Below are positions 26,993 to 35,546 of a DNA stretch of 64,000 bases, piece by piece. A program made the translations under genes and the position numbers. Origin of the DNA: Chitinivibrionales bacterium (GTDB lineage: Bacteria > Fibrobacterota > Chitinivibrionia > Chitinivibrionales > FEN-1185); contig DATJAL010000005.1 of assembly GCA_035516255.1 (NCBI GenBank), forward strand, positions 60,020 through 124,019, written 5' to 3'. Below the pieces are notes generated by a model. The model saw nothing but the letters and a program-made list of their open reading frames with translations, was not told the DNA's origin and did no database searches. How positions within the stretch are numbered: the stretch's first letter is position 1; each line of letters opens with the position of its first letter.

Positions 26993-27355
26993 ATGACGAT
27001 AAGAAGCTTGAATCTTTTTCTGCAGGTTGCAGCGCTGTGCGTGCTGTTTGCATTCTCAGCTTACGGCGTTGACACCAAGCCGGCCGCGCCGCAGGCTGCC
27101 AAGACCACCGAAAAAGGCAAGGCAGCCGTGCAGAGGATCATTATCGAGGAACAGAAGATCGAGGGAAAAATCCGCAGGCCCCAGCTCGTGCTCATCAAGG
27201 CCGACCAGCGTCCGGCCTTCCCGCCCATGATCATGCAGAGCGCGGGCAAGAACGAGAACGTCGGCTCGTTCGTCGACCCCTCGGTGATTGAAAATTCCGC
27301 CAACCAGAACGCCTTCAAGTTTCAGGGCACCGCCATCACCAATTACGTTCCTTGA
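26993..27355 (+). CDS. small exported protein of unknown function
   Basis: 120 residues with a Sec signal peptide (MTIRSLNLFLQVAALCVLFAFSAYG), then an Ala/Lys-rich linker. A conserved-looking block follows, IIEEQKIEGKIRRPQLVLIKADQRPAFPPMIMQS. The block is reminiscent of small periplasmic proteins linked to TonB/ExbBD-like systems, but I cannot assign it. Its 3' end overlaps the convergent alcohol dehydrogenase gene by 13 nt. Confidence 0.7.
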   Translation: MTIRSLNLFLQVAALCVLFAFSAYGVDTKPAAPQAAKTTEKGKAAVQRIIIEEQKIEGKIRRPQLVLIKADQRPAFPPMIMQSAGKNENVGSFVDPSVIENSANQNAFKFQGTAITNYVP

Positions 27356-28356
27356 TTTTTAAGAACAATAGCGCCTTCAACCGAGCCCTTCCTGAGCATT
27401 TCGAGCGCCCTGTTCGCTTCACGCAACGGAAGCGCGGTGACGCTGGTCTTTACCGGCACCTTTGACACAATGGAGAAAAATTCCTCGCCGTCGGCGCGGG
27501 TGAGGTTCGCGACCGAGCGCACCGAGCGCTCTCCCCATAAAATGCCGTAGGGAAACGACGGCACGTCCGACATGTGGATGCCGCCGCACACCACCACGCC
27601 GCCCTTGGACACGGCCCTGAGCGCCGCCGGCACGAGGTTGCCCGCGGGAGCAAAGATGATCGCGGCGTCGAGCGGCGACGGCGGAAGCTCGTCCGATCCG
27701 CCGACCCAGGCGGCGCCGGTTTTCACGGCAAAGGCCTGCGTTTTCTTGTCGCCCGGTTTGGTAAACGCGAATATGCGCCTGCCCTGGAACGCGGCGATCT
27801 GCGTGATGATATGCGCGGCCGCGCCGAACCCGTAGATGCCGATGTCCTTCGTATCCGCAGCAAGCATGCGCAGCGACCGGAAGCCGATGAGCCCGGCGCA
27901 AAGCAGCGGGGCCGCGGAAACGGCGTCGTATTTTTGGGGCAGGGCAAAACAATATTGCTCGTTCGCGACGGTATAGTGGGCATAGCCTCCGTCGATGGTA
28001 TATCCCGTGAACCCCGGATCATCGCAGAGGTTTTCCCGGCCGCCGCGGCAATACCGGCAGCTCCCGCACGTGCGCCCGAGCCACGGCACCCCCACCCGGT
28101 CCCCGACCTTGAACCGCTTGCATTCCTTTCCAACGCCGACAACCCTGGCCGCGATCTCATGGCCCAATATGAGCGGAAGTTTCGGCGCGTTGAGCTCGCC
28201 GTCGAAAATATGCAGGTCGGTGCGGCACACGCCGCAGGCATCGACGCAAAGCAGCACCTGGCCGGGTCCGGGCCGGGGCACCGGAACCTCGCGTTCGTCA
28301 AGCGGCTCGCCGGGTTGCACCATGACCATGGCGGTCATTGTTTTGGGAACAGGCAT
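27343..28356 (-). CDS. adhP: zinc-dependent alcohol dehydrogenase
   Basis: 337 residues of the medium-chain dehydrogenase family; NAD(P)-dependent oxidation of alcohols or reduction of aldehydes. Catalytic zinc ligands in DACGVCRTDLHIFDG and LILGHEIAARVVGVG; structural zinc cysteines in CGSCRYCRGGRENLCDDP. Nucleotide fold around IGIYGFGAAAHII near 172. The glycine motif reads GFGAAA rather than GxGxxG, which is common in AdhP-like members. ATG 28356 follows GAAAGG; an ATG six codons upstream is also possible. Confidence 0.9.
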   Translation of the reverse strand: MPVPKTMTAMVMVQPGEPLDEREVPVPRPGPGQVLLCVDACGVCRTDLHIFDGELNAPKLPLILGHEIAARVVGVGKECKRFKVGDRVGVPWLGRTCGSCRYCRGGRENLCDDPGFTGYTIDGGYAHYTVANEQYCFALPQKYDAVSAAPLLCAGLIGFRSLRMLAADTKDIGIYGFGAAAHIITQIAAFQGRRIFAFTKPGDKKTQAFAVKTGAAWVGGSDELPPSPLDAAIIFAPAGNLVPAALRAVSKGGVVVCGGIHMSDVPSFPYGILWGERSVRSVANLTRADGEEFFSIVSKVPVKTSVTALPLREANRALEMLRKGSVEGAIVLKNQGT

Positions 28357-28384
28357 GTAAGCGCCTTTCAACATATCTTTGATT

Positions 28385-28482
28385 TGTCATCCCCGGCCTG
28401 ACCGGGGATCCAGCTCTTTACATGTGATAAAAATGGATTCCCGCTCTCCGCTTTCGCGGGGACAAGTTTCGCGGAAATGACA
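28385..28482. repeat. MITE-like palindromic element with TGTCAT / ATGACA ends
   Basis: 98 bp. Terminal TGTCAT (28385) and ATGACA (28477), with internal CCCCGGCCTGACCGGGG and CGCTTTCGCGGGG hairpins. This class of element is scattered in many bacterial genomes. It occupies the gap between adhP and the symporter gene, which holds no gene. Confidence 0.55.
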
Positions 28483-28662
28483 TTACTGTCGTACTATCAA
28501 TAATATACCTTTACGCTGGCCGATTTCGAATCATCTGCCGTTACTTTTTTGCTAATCCCACTGTGTAAAAGTTCCCCGAAATTTATATTATCACCACGGC
28601 GAAAAAAGAATTTGAAAAGCGTTCAAACCGCAGATCGAACCGTGGGAACTTTTAGGGGAACA

Positions 28663-30057
28663 ATGGCCATGGAAAAACCTCCGGACCAGAACCGCGTCGC
28701 CCTTCCGCTGGGCCTCAAACTGGCCTACGGCTCCGGCGACATGGTGGCCGGCCTCGCCTTCAACACGCTCAACTTCTTCTACCTTTACTTTCTCAACACC
28801 GTGGTGGGCATGCCCGCTTATCTCGCGGGGCTGGTGCTCCTCATCGGCCGGGCCTGGGACGGCGTGATGGACCCGGTGATGGGAATGATCGTGGACAGTA
28901 CGACCTCAAAAATGGGCAAGCACCGGTTCTGGCTGCTTGTCGCCATCGTGCCGTTCGTGGTCGCCTTCTTTCTTTTGTGGCTGCGGTTTCCCCTGGGCCA
29001 GTGGGCCCAGTTCGCCCTGTATTCATTCCTGTTCCTGGTCTTTTCCACTTCGTTTACCATGTACAATATCCCCTACGGCAGCATGACCGCCGACCTCACG
29101 CCCGACTACCACGAGCGCACGAGCCTCACCGGCGTACGCATGGTGTTCTCGCTGTTTGCCATGATCGTGGGCGCGGGCGCCACCCAGCTGCTCGCGGGCA
29201 TTCCCCATGCCGGGTATCCGGGCATGGCCGCGATGTACGGCGTGGTGATGGTCGCGGCCGGGCTCACCGTTGCCGCGGCCACCAAGGGGCGCGACACGGT
29301 CGTGACGAAACCCCAGGGCATCCATCTGCGCATCTGGCTCGACGCGTTTCGCAACCGGCCGTTCGTGCTGCTCGTGTCGTCGTACATCCTCCTCACCATC
29401 GCCACCACGGGCGTGTCGGGCATATTTGTCTACTTTGTCAAGTACAACCTCGGGCTCCACAGCGACATCCAGTCGAGCACCATCATGGGCGTGCTGGTGT
29501 TCGCCGCGATCGGCGCGCTGCCGCTGTGGGCATGGGTGTCCAAGGCGGTGAGCAAAAAAATCGCGCTCTTTACGGGCATGGCCGTGTTTGCGCTCGGGCT
29601 GATTGTTATTTCCAAGATAGGCCTTTCGCACGGCGCCGCGCTGTTTTATTCCTTGGCGGTTTTGACCGGTGTCGGACTTTCGTCGTTCTTCATCGTGCTG
29701 TGGTCCATGATACCCGACGTGGTGGAATACGGCCAGTTGCAGACCGGACACCGCAACGAGGGCGTGTATTACGGCCTGTGGTTCTTTGTGCAGAAGCTGG
29801 GCATGGCGCTGAGCGCGGCGGTCAACGGCGGCGTGCTCTCGGCCACGGGATTCAAGCAGGCGGCGGGAGGCGCGGTGCTCGACCAGACGCCACGCGCGCT
29901 CGGCGGCATCGGCGCGCTGCTTTCCGCCATACCCCTTGCGTTCATCGTAGCCGGGCTCGCCATCCTGGCCTTCTACCCCATCAACGCGGCAAAGCACGCC
30001 GAAATCAGGAGACAAATCGATCTGACGGGCGCCGAACAGGCGGCGCAGCAGCAGTAA
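28663..30057 (+). CDS. sugar:cation symporter of the GPH (MelB-like) family
   Basis: 464 residues, twelve predicted transmembrane helices. GPH signature at the N-terminus: LPLGLKLAYGSGDMVAGLAFNTLNFFYLYFL then GRAWDGVMDPVMGMIVDSTTSKMGKHRFWLL (the cation-site Asp pair), and YGSMTADLTPDYHERTSLTGVRM near 130. It probably imports a sugar or glycoside with Na+ or H+. ATG 28663 follows AGGGG; the longer frame upstream is not conserved-looking. First gene of a plus-strand run with the acyltransferase and MBL hydrolase genes (15- and 12-nt gaps). Confidence 0.88.
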   Translation: MAMEKPPDQNRVALPLGLKLAYGSGDMVAGLAFNTLNFFYLYFLNTVVGMPAYLAGLVLLIGRAWDGVMDPVMGMIVDSTTSKMGKHRFWLLVAIVPFVVAFFLLWLRFPLGQWAQFALYSFLFLVFSTSFTMYNIPYGSMTADLTPDYHERTSLTGVRMVFSLFAMIVGAGATQLLAGIPHAGYPGMAAMYGVVMVAAGLTVAAATKGRDTVVTKPQGIHLRIWLDAFRNRPFVLLVSSYILLTIATTGVSGIFVYFVKYNLGLHSDIQSSTIMGVLVFAAIGALPLWAWVSKAVSKKIALFTGMAVFALGLIVISKIGLSHGAALFYSLAVLTGVGLSSFFIVLWSMIPDVVEYGQLQTGHRNEGVYYGLWFFVQKLGMALSAAVNGGVLSATGFKQAAGGAVLDQTPRALGGIGALLSAIPLAFIVAGLAILAFYPINAAKHAEIRRQIDLTGAEQAAQQQ

Positions 30058-30072
30058 CAGACAGGACAATCG

Positions 30073-30861
30073 ATGAAACGGATCCTCGCATTTGTCAGTG
30101 AATCTGAACTTGTCAAGGCCATTCTCACGCTGATCGTGTACTGCTTCAACGCCGCGGTCATCGGCGTGTCGCTCGCGCCGTCGGTGTATCTGCTGGCGCG
30201 CGCGTGGAAGGCGTATATGCTCTCCCCCACGGCGGCCCACGTCATCGCGTTCTCGATCGCCTGCGGGTGCGCGTTATTCTTATATTTCATCACGGGCTCG
30301 ATCGTCATGAGCCTCACCATCCGCCTCATCTCGCTGGGCATGAAGGCGGGCCGGTACCCCATGGTGTCGTTCACCATGCTGCGGTGGCTCATCTACAGCG
30401 GCGTGTACCACCTAGCCGGCAAGACCATCCTCGAATACCTGCCGATAAGCTTTTTGAGCGTCATTTTTTTCAGGATCGTCGGCGCGAAAATCGGCAAGAA
30501 CGTGGCCATCAACTCCTGGTTTCTCAACGACGCCTACCTGCTGGAGCTCGGCGACAACGTGGTGATCGGCGGCAAATCCGACATCTCCTGCCACACCTTC
30601 GAAAAGAACACGCTGCTGCTCTCGCACGTGCGGATCGGCAGAAACACGCTCGTGGGCCAGCAGTGCTACATCAGCCCGGGCGTCTCCATCGGCGAGAACT
30701 GCGTGATCGGGCAATATTCGTTCATCCGGAAAAACAAGGACATCCCGGACCGCACCGTGATCGCGGCGCTGGGCGGCCTTCCCATACGGATCATTTCCAA
30801 GCTTGAAAAAATGGGTGAAGAGGCCGTAAGCGGCCTGGGAACAAAGGCGTCCGAACAGTAA
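30073..30861 (+). CDS. membrane-anchored left-handed beta-helix (hexapeptide) acyltransferase-like protein
   Basis: 262 residues. Two transmembrane helices (about 13-42 and 55-80), an amphipathic linker, then a hexapeptide-repeat region about 140-225. That region reads VGAKIGKNVAINSWF, LELGDNVVIGGKSDIS, VRIGRNTLVGQQCYISPGVSIGENCVIG. It resembles the C-terminal LbH parts of large membrane acyltransferases related to colanic acid or NRPS-linked proteins. Possible role: acyl or acetyl transfer to an envelope component. Substrate unknown. Confidence 0.75.
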   Translation: MKRILAFVSESELVKAILTLIVYCFNAAVIGVSLAPSVYLLARAWKAYMLSPTAAHVIAFSIACGCALFLYFITGSIVMSLTIRLISLGMKAGRYPMVSFTMLRWLIYSGVYHLAGKTILEYLPISFLSVIFFRIVGAKIGKNVAINSWFLNDAYLLELGDNVVIGGKSDISCHTFEKNTLLLSHVRIGRNTLVGQQCYISPGVSIGENCVIGQYSFIRKNKDIPDRTVIAALGGLPIRIISKLEKMGEEAVSGLGTKASEQ

Positions 30862-30873
30862 ACGGAGGCTCGT

Positions 30874-31719
30874 ATGAAAAATTTTCTCATCATCAGCGGC
30901 ATCATCTTTGTGCTGATCATCGTGGGAGGCGTTCTCTCCATGTTCACGCGGGTACAGAAGATCATGACGGTCGAAACCGTGCAGGTTGACCCGCAGATGA
31001 AAGTTTTCCTGGGCGGCGGCGGTAATTCACTCGTGCTGACGTCGGATGACGGCCAGAAGGCGATCGTGGTCGACACCAAAATGGCGGGCGCCGCCAAAAA
31101 GCTCAGAAGCAGCGTCCGCGCAAACGACGTCACCATTATCAACACCCATTTCCACACCGACCATGTCTCGGGCAATGTGCTCTATCCCGCGGCGAAAATC
31201 ATCTCCGGCGCGTATACGCAGGAGCAGTGGAAAAAAGCGGCGGGCGACGCCAGATACCCGGACGAGGTCATCCAGCCCGGCCAGGAAAAAGTGCTGCGGC
31301 TTGACAGCGAGACCATTCACGTGAGAAACATGGGCAGGGCCCATACCTTCAACGACCTCGTGGTGTATTTTGAAAGGCGCAAGCTGCTTGCCACCGGCGA
31401 CATCATTTTCCTGGACCGGCACCCGGTGCTGTTCGCTTCGAGCGGGGCGAGCGTCGCCTCCTGGATCAACGTGCTTGACAGCCTGCAAAACATGTACGAC
31501 GCGGCCTCGCTGATGCCGGGGCACGGCCGCATGTCGGATAAAAGCGCCATAGCGTGGATGAAGGAATACTTCACCTCGGCCGGCGATGCGATCGGCAACC
31601 CGCAGAAACAAACGGAGCTGAAAGAGAAATACAAGTCGCTGGCATCGCTGCCGGGAATGTCCGGGCTGGAAAAGACGATGAAGTTTATTGAAAATGAAAG
31701 GAAGAATAACAATAAATAA
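30874..31719 (+). CDS. metallo-beta-lactamase fold hydrolase, membrane-anchored
   Basis: 281 residues. N-terminal transmembrane helix (about 3-22) or uncleaved signal, then an MBL fold: VVDTKMAG near 67, metal motif NTHFHTDHVSGN near 90 (HxHxDH), GRAHTFNDLVVYFERR near 150 (His), TGDIIFLDRHPVLF near 175 (Asp) and LMPGHGRMSD near 210 (His). Full set of zinc ligands is present. The substrate is unknown; faces the periplasm if the N-terminus anchors it. The ATG follows CGGAGG, 12 nt after the acyltransferase gene. Confidence 0.85.
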   Translation: MKNFLIISGIIFVLIIVGGVLSMFTRVQKIMTVETVQVDPQMKVFLGGGGNSLVLTSDDGQKAIVVDTKMAGAAKKLRSSVRANDVTIINTHFHTDHVSGNVLYPAAKIISGAYTQEQWKKAAGDARYPDEVIQPGQEKVLRLDSETIHVRNMGRAHTFNDLVVYFERRKLLATGDIIFLDRHPVLFASSGASVASWINVLDSLQNMYDAASLMPGHGRMSDKSAIAWMKEYFTSAGDAIGNPQKQTELKEKYKSLASLPGMSGLEKTMKFIENERKNNNK

Positions 31720-31750
31720 TTGGCGTTGGCATTCCATTAACACATAAATA

Positions 31751-31914
31751 ATGGCGCCTGCCGGTCGCGGCACCGGTTCTACCCCTTCGGGTACTTCCAA
31801 GGGTCGTCCCTCCGGTCTTGCCTTCGGCTCGGGCCGCCACGGCGCAATGCCGCTTCGCGGCGGCGTCCGGGCGGCATCGCTCCAGCGCGACCTCCGCTCG
31901 CGCCGGGCGCAGAA
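31751..31914. repeat. GC-rich structured repeat, possible divergent copy C of the GGGCGTT family
   Basis: GGCGCCTGCCGGT...ACCGG hairpin opening, then CCCTCCGGTCTTGCCTTCGGCTCGGG, similar in order to copies A and B, and further small palindromes. The CCTAACGC end is not recognisable. The gap 31720-32054 holds only this. Confidence 0.4.
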
Positions 31915-32054
31915 CATCATCCTCTCATTTTCGTCAATTATTCTGTAATCAGTGATGCGGTTTCGGCGCCCAAGAGTCTCGCTTGGCATGAGAACGATAA
32001 AACATCCCCGATTAAATAATTATTTTGTTCTATGCATGTTCCCCAAGGATACGT

Positions 32055-32222
32055 ATGAGTCTCCGGCAAAAATCCAAAAAGAGCAAAAAACAGATCCTTA
32101 AAAGGGCCGCGCTGGCCCTGGTCATCGCACTGTGCATTCTGGTGCCGGTGATACGCGCGGTGAAGAGCTTCGGGCATTCTGGGAAAACATATTGGCCGAG
32201 GACGAATTATTATAGGCGATAG
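32055..32222 (+). CDS. small single-pass membrane protein
   Basis: 55 residues: basic N-terminus (MSLRQKSKKSKKQILKR), one hydrophobic helix (AALALVIALCILVPVI) and a short basic tail. ATG 32055 is preceded by AAGGA at six bases. No family recognised; could be a true small protein. Confidence 0.5.
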   Translation: MSLRQKSKKSKKQILKRAALALVIALCILVPVIRAVKSFGHSGKTYWPRTNYYRR

Positions 32223-32313
32223 CACGGGAGAAATATTTTTTAAAATATGAAATAGATGGAATCCAGACCGCCGCTGTATATGAACGCAACAAAACAACAA
32301 GATTATAGCGTAC

Positions 32314-32652
32314 TCATGAGGGACTACGATTTTTCATCCATCTCGCCTGATATGCACTCACCATCCAAATCATCAAATGCTTCACCCCCAAAATTCCCCC
32401 GACGCCAATCGTTGCTGCCAGCGCTGCGATCACTGCGATTGTAACGAGAAAATTGCACCCGGAATCTCCGCGACCGCCAATTGCCGCGCCCGCTTCCATC
32501 AGCAGGCCGAAAAAAGCCCCCGCGAGAAAGAATTCCCCAATGATCAGCGCGGCAAGAATCATTTCTACGCGGCGCGCCCTGCTGATTACCATGAAAATCG
32601 CTTCAACCGACGCTACTGCAAAAAGGATTATTTGTATTACCCAGAGGTACAT
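32314..32652 (-). CDS. small polytopic membrane protein, unknown
   Basis: 112 residues with three to four hydrophobic helices (about 3-23, 32-55, 65-95) and a basic C-terminus (YQARWMKNRSPS). Start ATG 32652 has a GGATG upstream. No conserved motif recognised; coding is supported mainly by the regular amphipathic and hydrophobic pattern. Confidence 0.5.
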   Translation of the reverse strand: MYLWVIQIILFAVASVEAIFMVISRARRVEMILAALIIGEFFLAGAFFGLLMEAGAAIGGRGDSGCNFLVTIAVIAALAATIGVGGILGVKHLMIWMVSAYQARWMKNRSPS

Positions 32653-32820
32653 TTTTTATCATCCGCGCGCCAATACCTAAAACAACAACAACAAACCTGT
32701 TTCTATTACTTGGCATCGCCCTTTACCGTTGATTGTAAATTACATAATCCTTTATAACGATGATAATAGAAATGCCCGCTTTACGCAGGCATTTCTAAAA
32801 AATCCACGAAAAAAAATATT

Positions 32821-32994
32821 TCAGCAGGTCATTATCATCGGTTCCCCGCAGCACACCACGTCGCACGGCGACGCGCAGTCGCATTCATTGATCACGCTCA
32901 GCTGCAGCCCGCATTCCCTGCACGTAAACCGGGAGCCTTTGGTAACCGCTTTTTTTGATTGCTTGTGGACCATTTTTTTTGATTTCTTTGCCAT
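32821..32994 (-). CDS. small cysteine-rich protein, desulforedoxin-like metal site
   Basis: 57 residues, too short for common gene-length cut-offs. A Lys-rich N-terminus (MAKKSKKMVHKQSKK) is followed by FTCRECGLQLSVINEC, then DCASPCDVVCCGEPMIMTC. The CxxCG ... CCGxPM arrangement matches the Fe(Cys)4 site of desulforedoxin and of the N-terminal domain of desulfoferrodoxin, which suggests a small rubredoxin-like iron or zinc protein. ATG 32994 has AGGGG upstream. The gap to its right (32995-33255) has no supported gene. Confidence 0.7.
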   Translation of the reverse strand: MAKKSKKMVHKQSKKAVTKGSRFTCRECGLQLSVINECDCASPCDVVCCGEPMIMTC

Positions 32995-33255
32995 ACGAAC
33001 ACATCCCCTTTCTGCTTGAAAATGTTGGTTTGACCGTTATCTTCGATCCGCTGACCTTTTCCCATCTTTATTTGCAAATCCTAAGCCAGCGAAAAGGCAG
33101 CAAGGTGATGATAAATTCTCATTTTAAAAAGGCAAGATTATTAATTTCGAATGGGGTTTCCGAATTTGAGAAAAGAATTCGCGGAAATGAAAAAGTCAAA
33201 AAGCTCCAATTGCTTTAATATCTTCTCACGGAAAAACACCTGAATTTCCTCTCGC

Positions 33256-35478
33256 TCACCATGCCCATCGCACTCCCCCATAAAAAGAGCGGCCGTCTCC
33301 CGGCTGGAAGATGCGCACGGGGCCGTTCACCGTTGTTGCGTCGGCGATCGGATCAACCGATGCGGGATACCTGGCGTCCAACAGGTTCTTTGCCTCGAAG
33401 TAAACGGTGAACCCTTTTTTCTGCTGAAATCCGATCTTCAGGCCCAGCAAAACGTACGGGTCGGCGAACAGCGTGTTGGCCTGGTCCACGGGAAAACGCG
33501 AAAGGCTGGAGGCAAGGTTTACGCCCGCGAACAATCCCGCGGGCGTCTGGTACAGCAGTTCCGCTTCGTACCAATGCATCGGAATGCCTCCGATGCGGTT
33601 GTACCGGTACACGCTGTCGTTCTGGAAATGGAAATCATTGAGCGTGTAGGCCTGGCTCAGCGTGATTCTGTCCTCATTGCCCCTGCCGGCTCCATGGACA
33701 AAAAGCGGATAGAGCAGGTCGACGTCGAGGCCCGCCTCGATCCCCTGATGTACGGTGGCGGCGACATTGACCGTTCCGATATCGTTGCCGTGCGTGTCGT
33801 TCATCGCGAGCAGCTCGTTGGTGACCCACGAGCGGTACGCCGCCAGTTCCCATTCAAACCGCCCGCGGCCGCCCCGGGTGCCGAGTTCCAGGGTCCATGC
33901 CTGCTGCGGCCGGAGCGGCGCGTACTCGTAACCGCCGCCGCTGTCCTGGTCCATTTCCACCAGCTCGTCGAACGACGGCGGCTGCCAGCTGCGGCTGGCG
34001 TTGACAAACGCCTTATTGTCTTCCGCGAATTCGAGGATGAGGCCGGCCTTGGGGTTCGCGCCGAAAAAATCCTGTACCTTGTCCCGATCGCCGGCATCGC
34101 CGTCGGCCGCGGGCGAGCGGTCAACAAAACGGCGCTGCGCGTAGACCGCCTGGACGCCGGCAACGGCGGACAAACCGTCGAGAACATGGTGCTGGATTTC
34201 CCCGTACAGCGGCGCGTTGAGGGACATGCGCAGGCCCTGCGCGGTCAGGGCGCCGCGCGAGCCGTTGACATTCTCGTAATTGGCTCCGTTTTCATTTTCA
34301 TAGGTAAGTCCCGAGCCGACGGTCAGCATGTTTTTGCGGCCGAAAATATTGTCCCGGTTCACGTAATTCAGGCTTATGCCGAAGTTGTTGTCGTAGAAGG
34401 CATAAATGCCCTGCCGCGAACCGGGGCCGAAATACGACCGGTCCATTTCATTCCGATAGGCCCAGAAAAGGCCGCCGTCGATCCGGTTTTCGCCGCTTTG
34501 GTAGGTCACCTTGTCGGCGCAGCGGGCCATCTCCCAGGTCTTGTGAAAATCCTGGGCGATGGCATCAGGATCGGCCTGCCGCGGATCGGCCGCCATCTCA
34601 TCTTTTGTCAATCCGCCGGCGGCCGCGCGGTCAACCGCCCCCGCGGTCAGGTAGAGCCGCGTTTCCAGTGAATTGCCGATGCGCAAGCCGCAGTTTCCGA
34701 AGAGCTGCTCGCCGTTCTCGTTGCTGTGCGCGCGGAACCCGTCGAGCAGGTGCGCTGTCGTTGACAGATAATAATCAACGGGCCCCTTGATTCCGCCCGA
34801 GGCGATCAGGGCGTTCATATACGAGGAACTGCCCCCGTCGATTCGCGCGTACAAGGGACCGGCGTCATACCCGGTCAGGGGAACAAGATTGACGGCGCCG
34901 CCGAGCGCGTATGAACCGTAGGTGAAGGCGTTTGCGCCCCGGAAAACCTCGGCGTACTTGACGCCGTTCAGATTGAAATCCTCCAGTACCGCCTCACCCT
35001 CCGCGTCGTTATAGGGCATGCCGTCCAGAAGAAACTGTATGCCGATCGGCTGGTCCTCGGCCTGGATTCCCGAGCCCCGCATCGAGACCTTCGACACCTC
35101 GCCGCCGCTGCTTGCCTGCATGAAAATACCGGGGACATCCTGGAGAAATTCCTGCAGCGTCGCCGAGCGTCCCTGCTGGAAACCGCCGGCGTCCTTCACG
35201 GTGAAGCCGCCGGCCACCTCGCCTTTCTTCTTTGACGCCTCGGAGAGCGGAGGGCTGGTCAGGGAATTTGCAAAGCCCTTGACGATGATTTCATAACGCG
35301 GAAGACCGCGTGAGGAATGCCCTGCGGAATCTGCGGCGCTGTCGGGACGCGCAGCCGACATTTCCGCGGAATCGCCTGCGGCCGGGCGATCGGGGACATT
35401 GCCGGCACTTTCGGCCGCGGGATCCGGCAATGCACCGGCGCAAAAGGCTTTCACCGCCATGGACATGAACAGCAGCAA
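33256..35478 (-). CDS. TonB-dependent outer-membrane receptor
   Basis: About 740 residues: signal-type N-terminus, then a plug domain (about 90-215; ATLQEFLQDVPGIFMQASSG, VSMRGSGIQAEDQPIGIQFLLDGMPYN, YAEVFRGANAFTYGSYALGGAVNLVPL). A long beta-barrel follows, ending in an aromatic RSFYGGVRWAW, as expected for an outer-membrane barrel. It imports a large or scarce ligand using the Ton system. The only canonical start in a signal-peptide context is TTG 35478. An ATA at 35490 sits seven bases after AGGAGG and would give a better signal peptide. Upstream of it lies the phosphoesterase gene on the same strand. Confidence 0.9.
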   Translation of the reverse strand: MLLFMSMAVKAFCAGALPDPAAESAGNVPDRPAAGDSAEMSAARPDSAADSAGHSSRGLPRYEIIVKGFANSLTSPPLSEASKKKGEVAGGFTVKDAGGFQQGRSATLQEFLQDVPGIFMQASSGGEVSKVSMRGSGIQAEDQPIGIQFLLDGMPYNDAEGEAVLEDFNLNGVKYAEVFRGANAFTYGSYALGGAVNLVPLTGYDAGPLYARIDGGSSSYMNALIASGGIKGPVDYYLSTTAHLLDGFRAHSNENGEQLFGNCGLRIGNSLETRLYLTAGAVDRAAAGGLTKDEMAADPRQADPDAIAQDFHKTWEMARCADKVTYQSGENRIDGGLFWAYRNEMDRSYFGPGSRQGIYAFYDNNFGISLNYVNRDNIFGRKNMLTVGSGLTYENENGANYENVNGSRGALTAQGLRMSLNAPLYGEIQHHVLDGLSAVAGVQAVYAQRRFVDRSPAADGDAGDRDKVQDFFGANPKAGLILEFAEDNKAFVNASRSWQPPSFDELVEMDQDSGGGYEYAPLRPQQAWTLELGTRGGRGRFEWELAAYRSWVTNELLAMNDTHGNDIGTVNVAATVHQGIEAGLDVDLLYPLFVHGAGRGNEDRITLSQAYTLNDFHFQNDSVYRYNRIGGIPMHWYEAELLYQTPAGLFAGVNLASSLSRFPVDQANTLFADPYVLLGLKIGFQQKKGFTVYFEAKNLLDARYPASVDPIADATTVNGPVRIFQPGDGRSFYGGVRWAW

Positions 35479-35546
35479 GAAGAATTTTATGGGAAGCCCT
35501 CCTGCGATTTCAGACGGCCGAGTCTTTACATATAGTAATGGCGCGT

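Noticed and set aside
29023..30240. 405-codon minus-strand frame
   Set aside because: Antisense of the sugar symporter gene with its recognisable family motifs.
32955..33218. Plus-strand frame, or a 35-residue ORF from ATG 33108
   Set aside because: A weak AAGGTG upstream, no conserved pattern and partial overlap with the small Cys-rich gene. Not enough to call.
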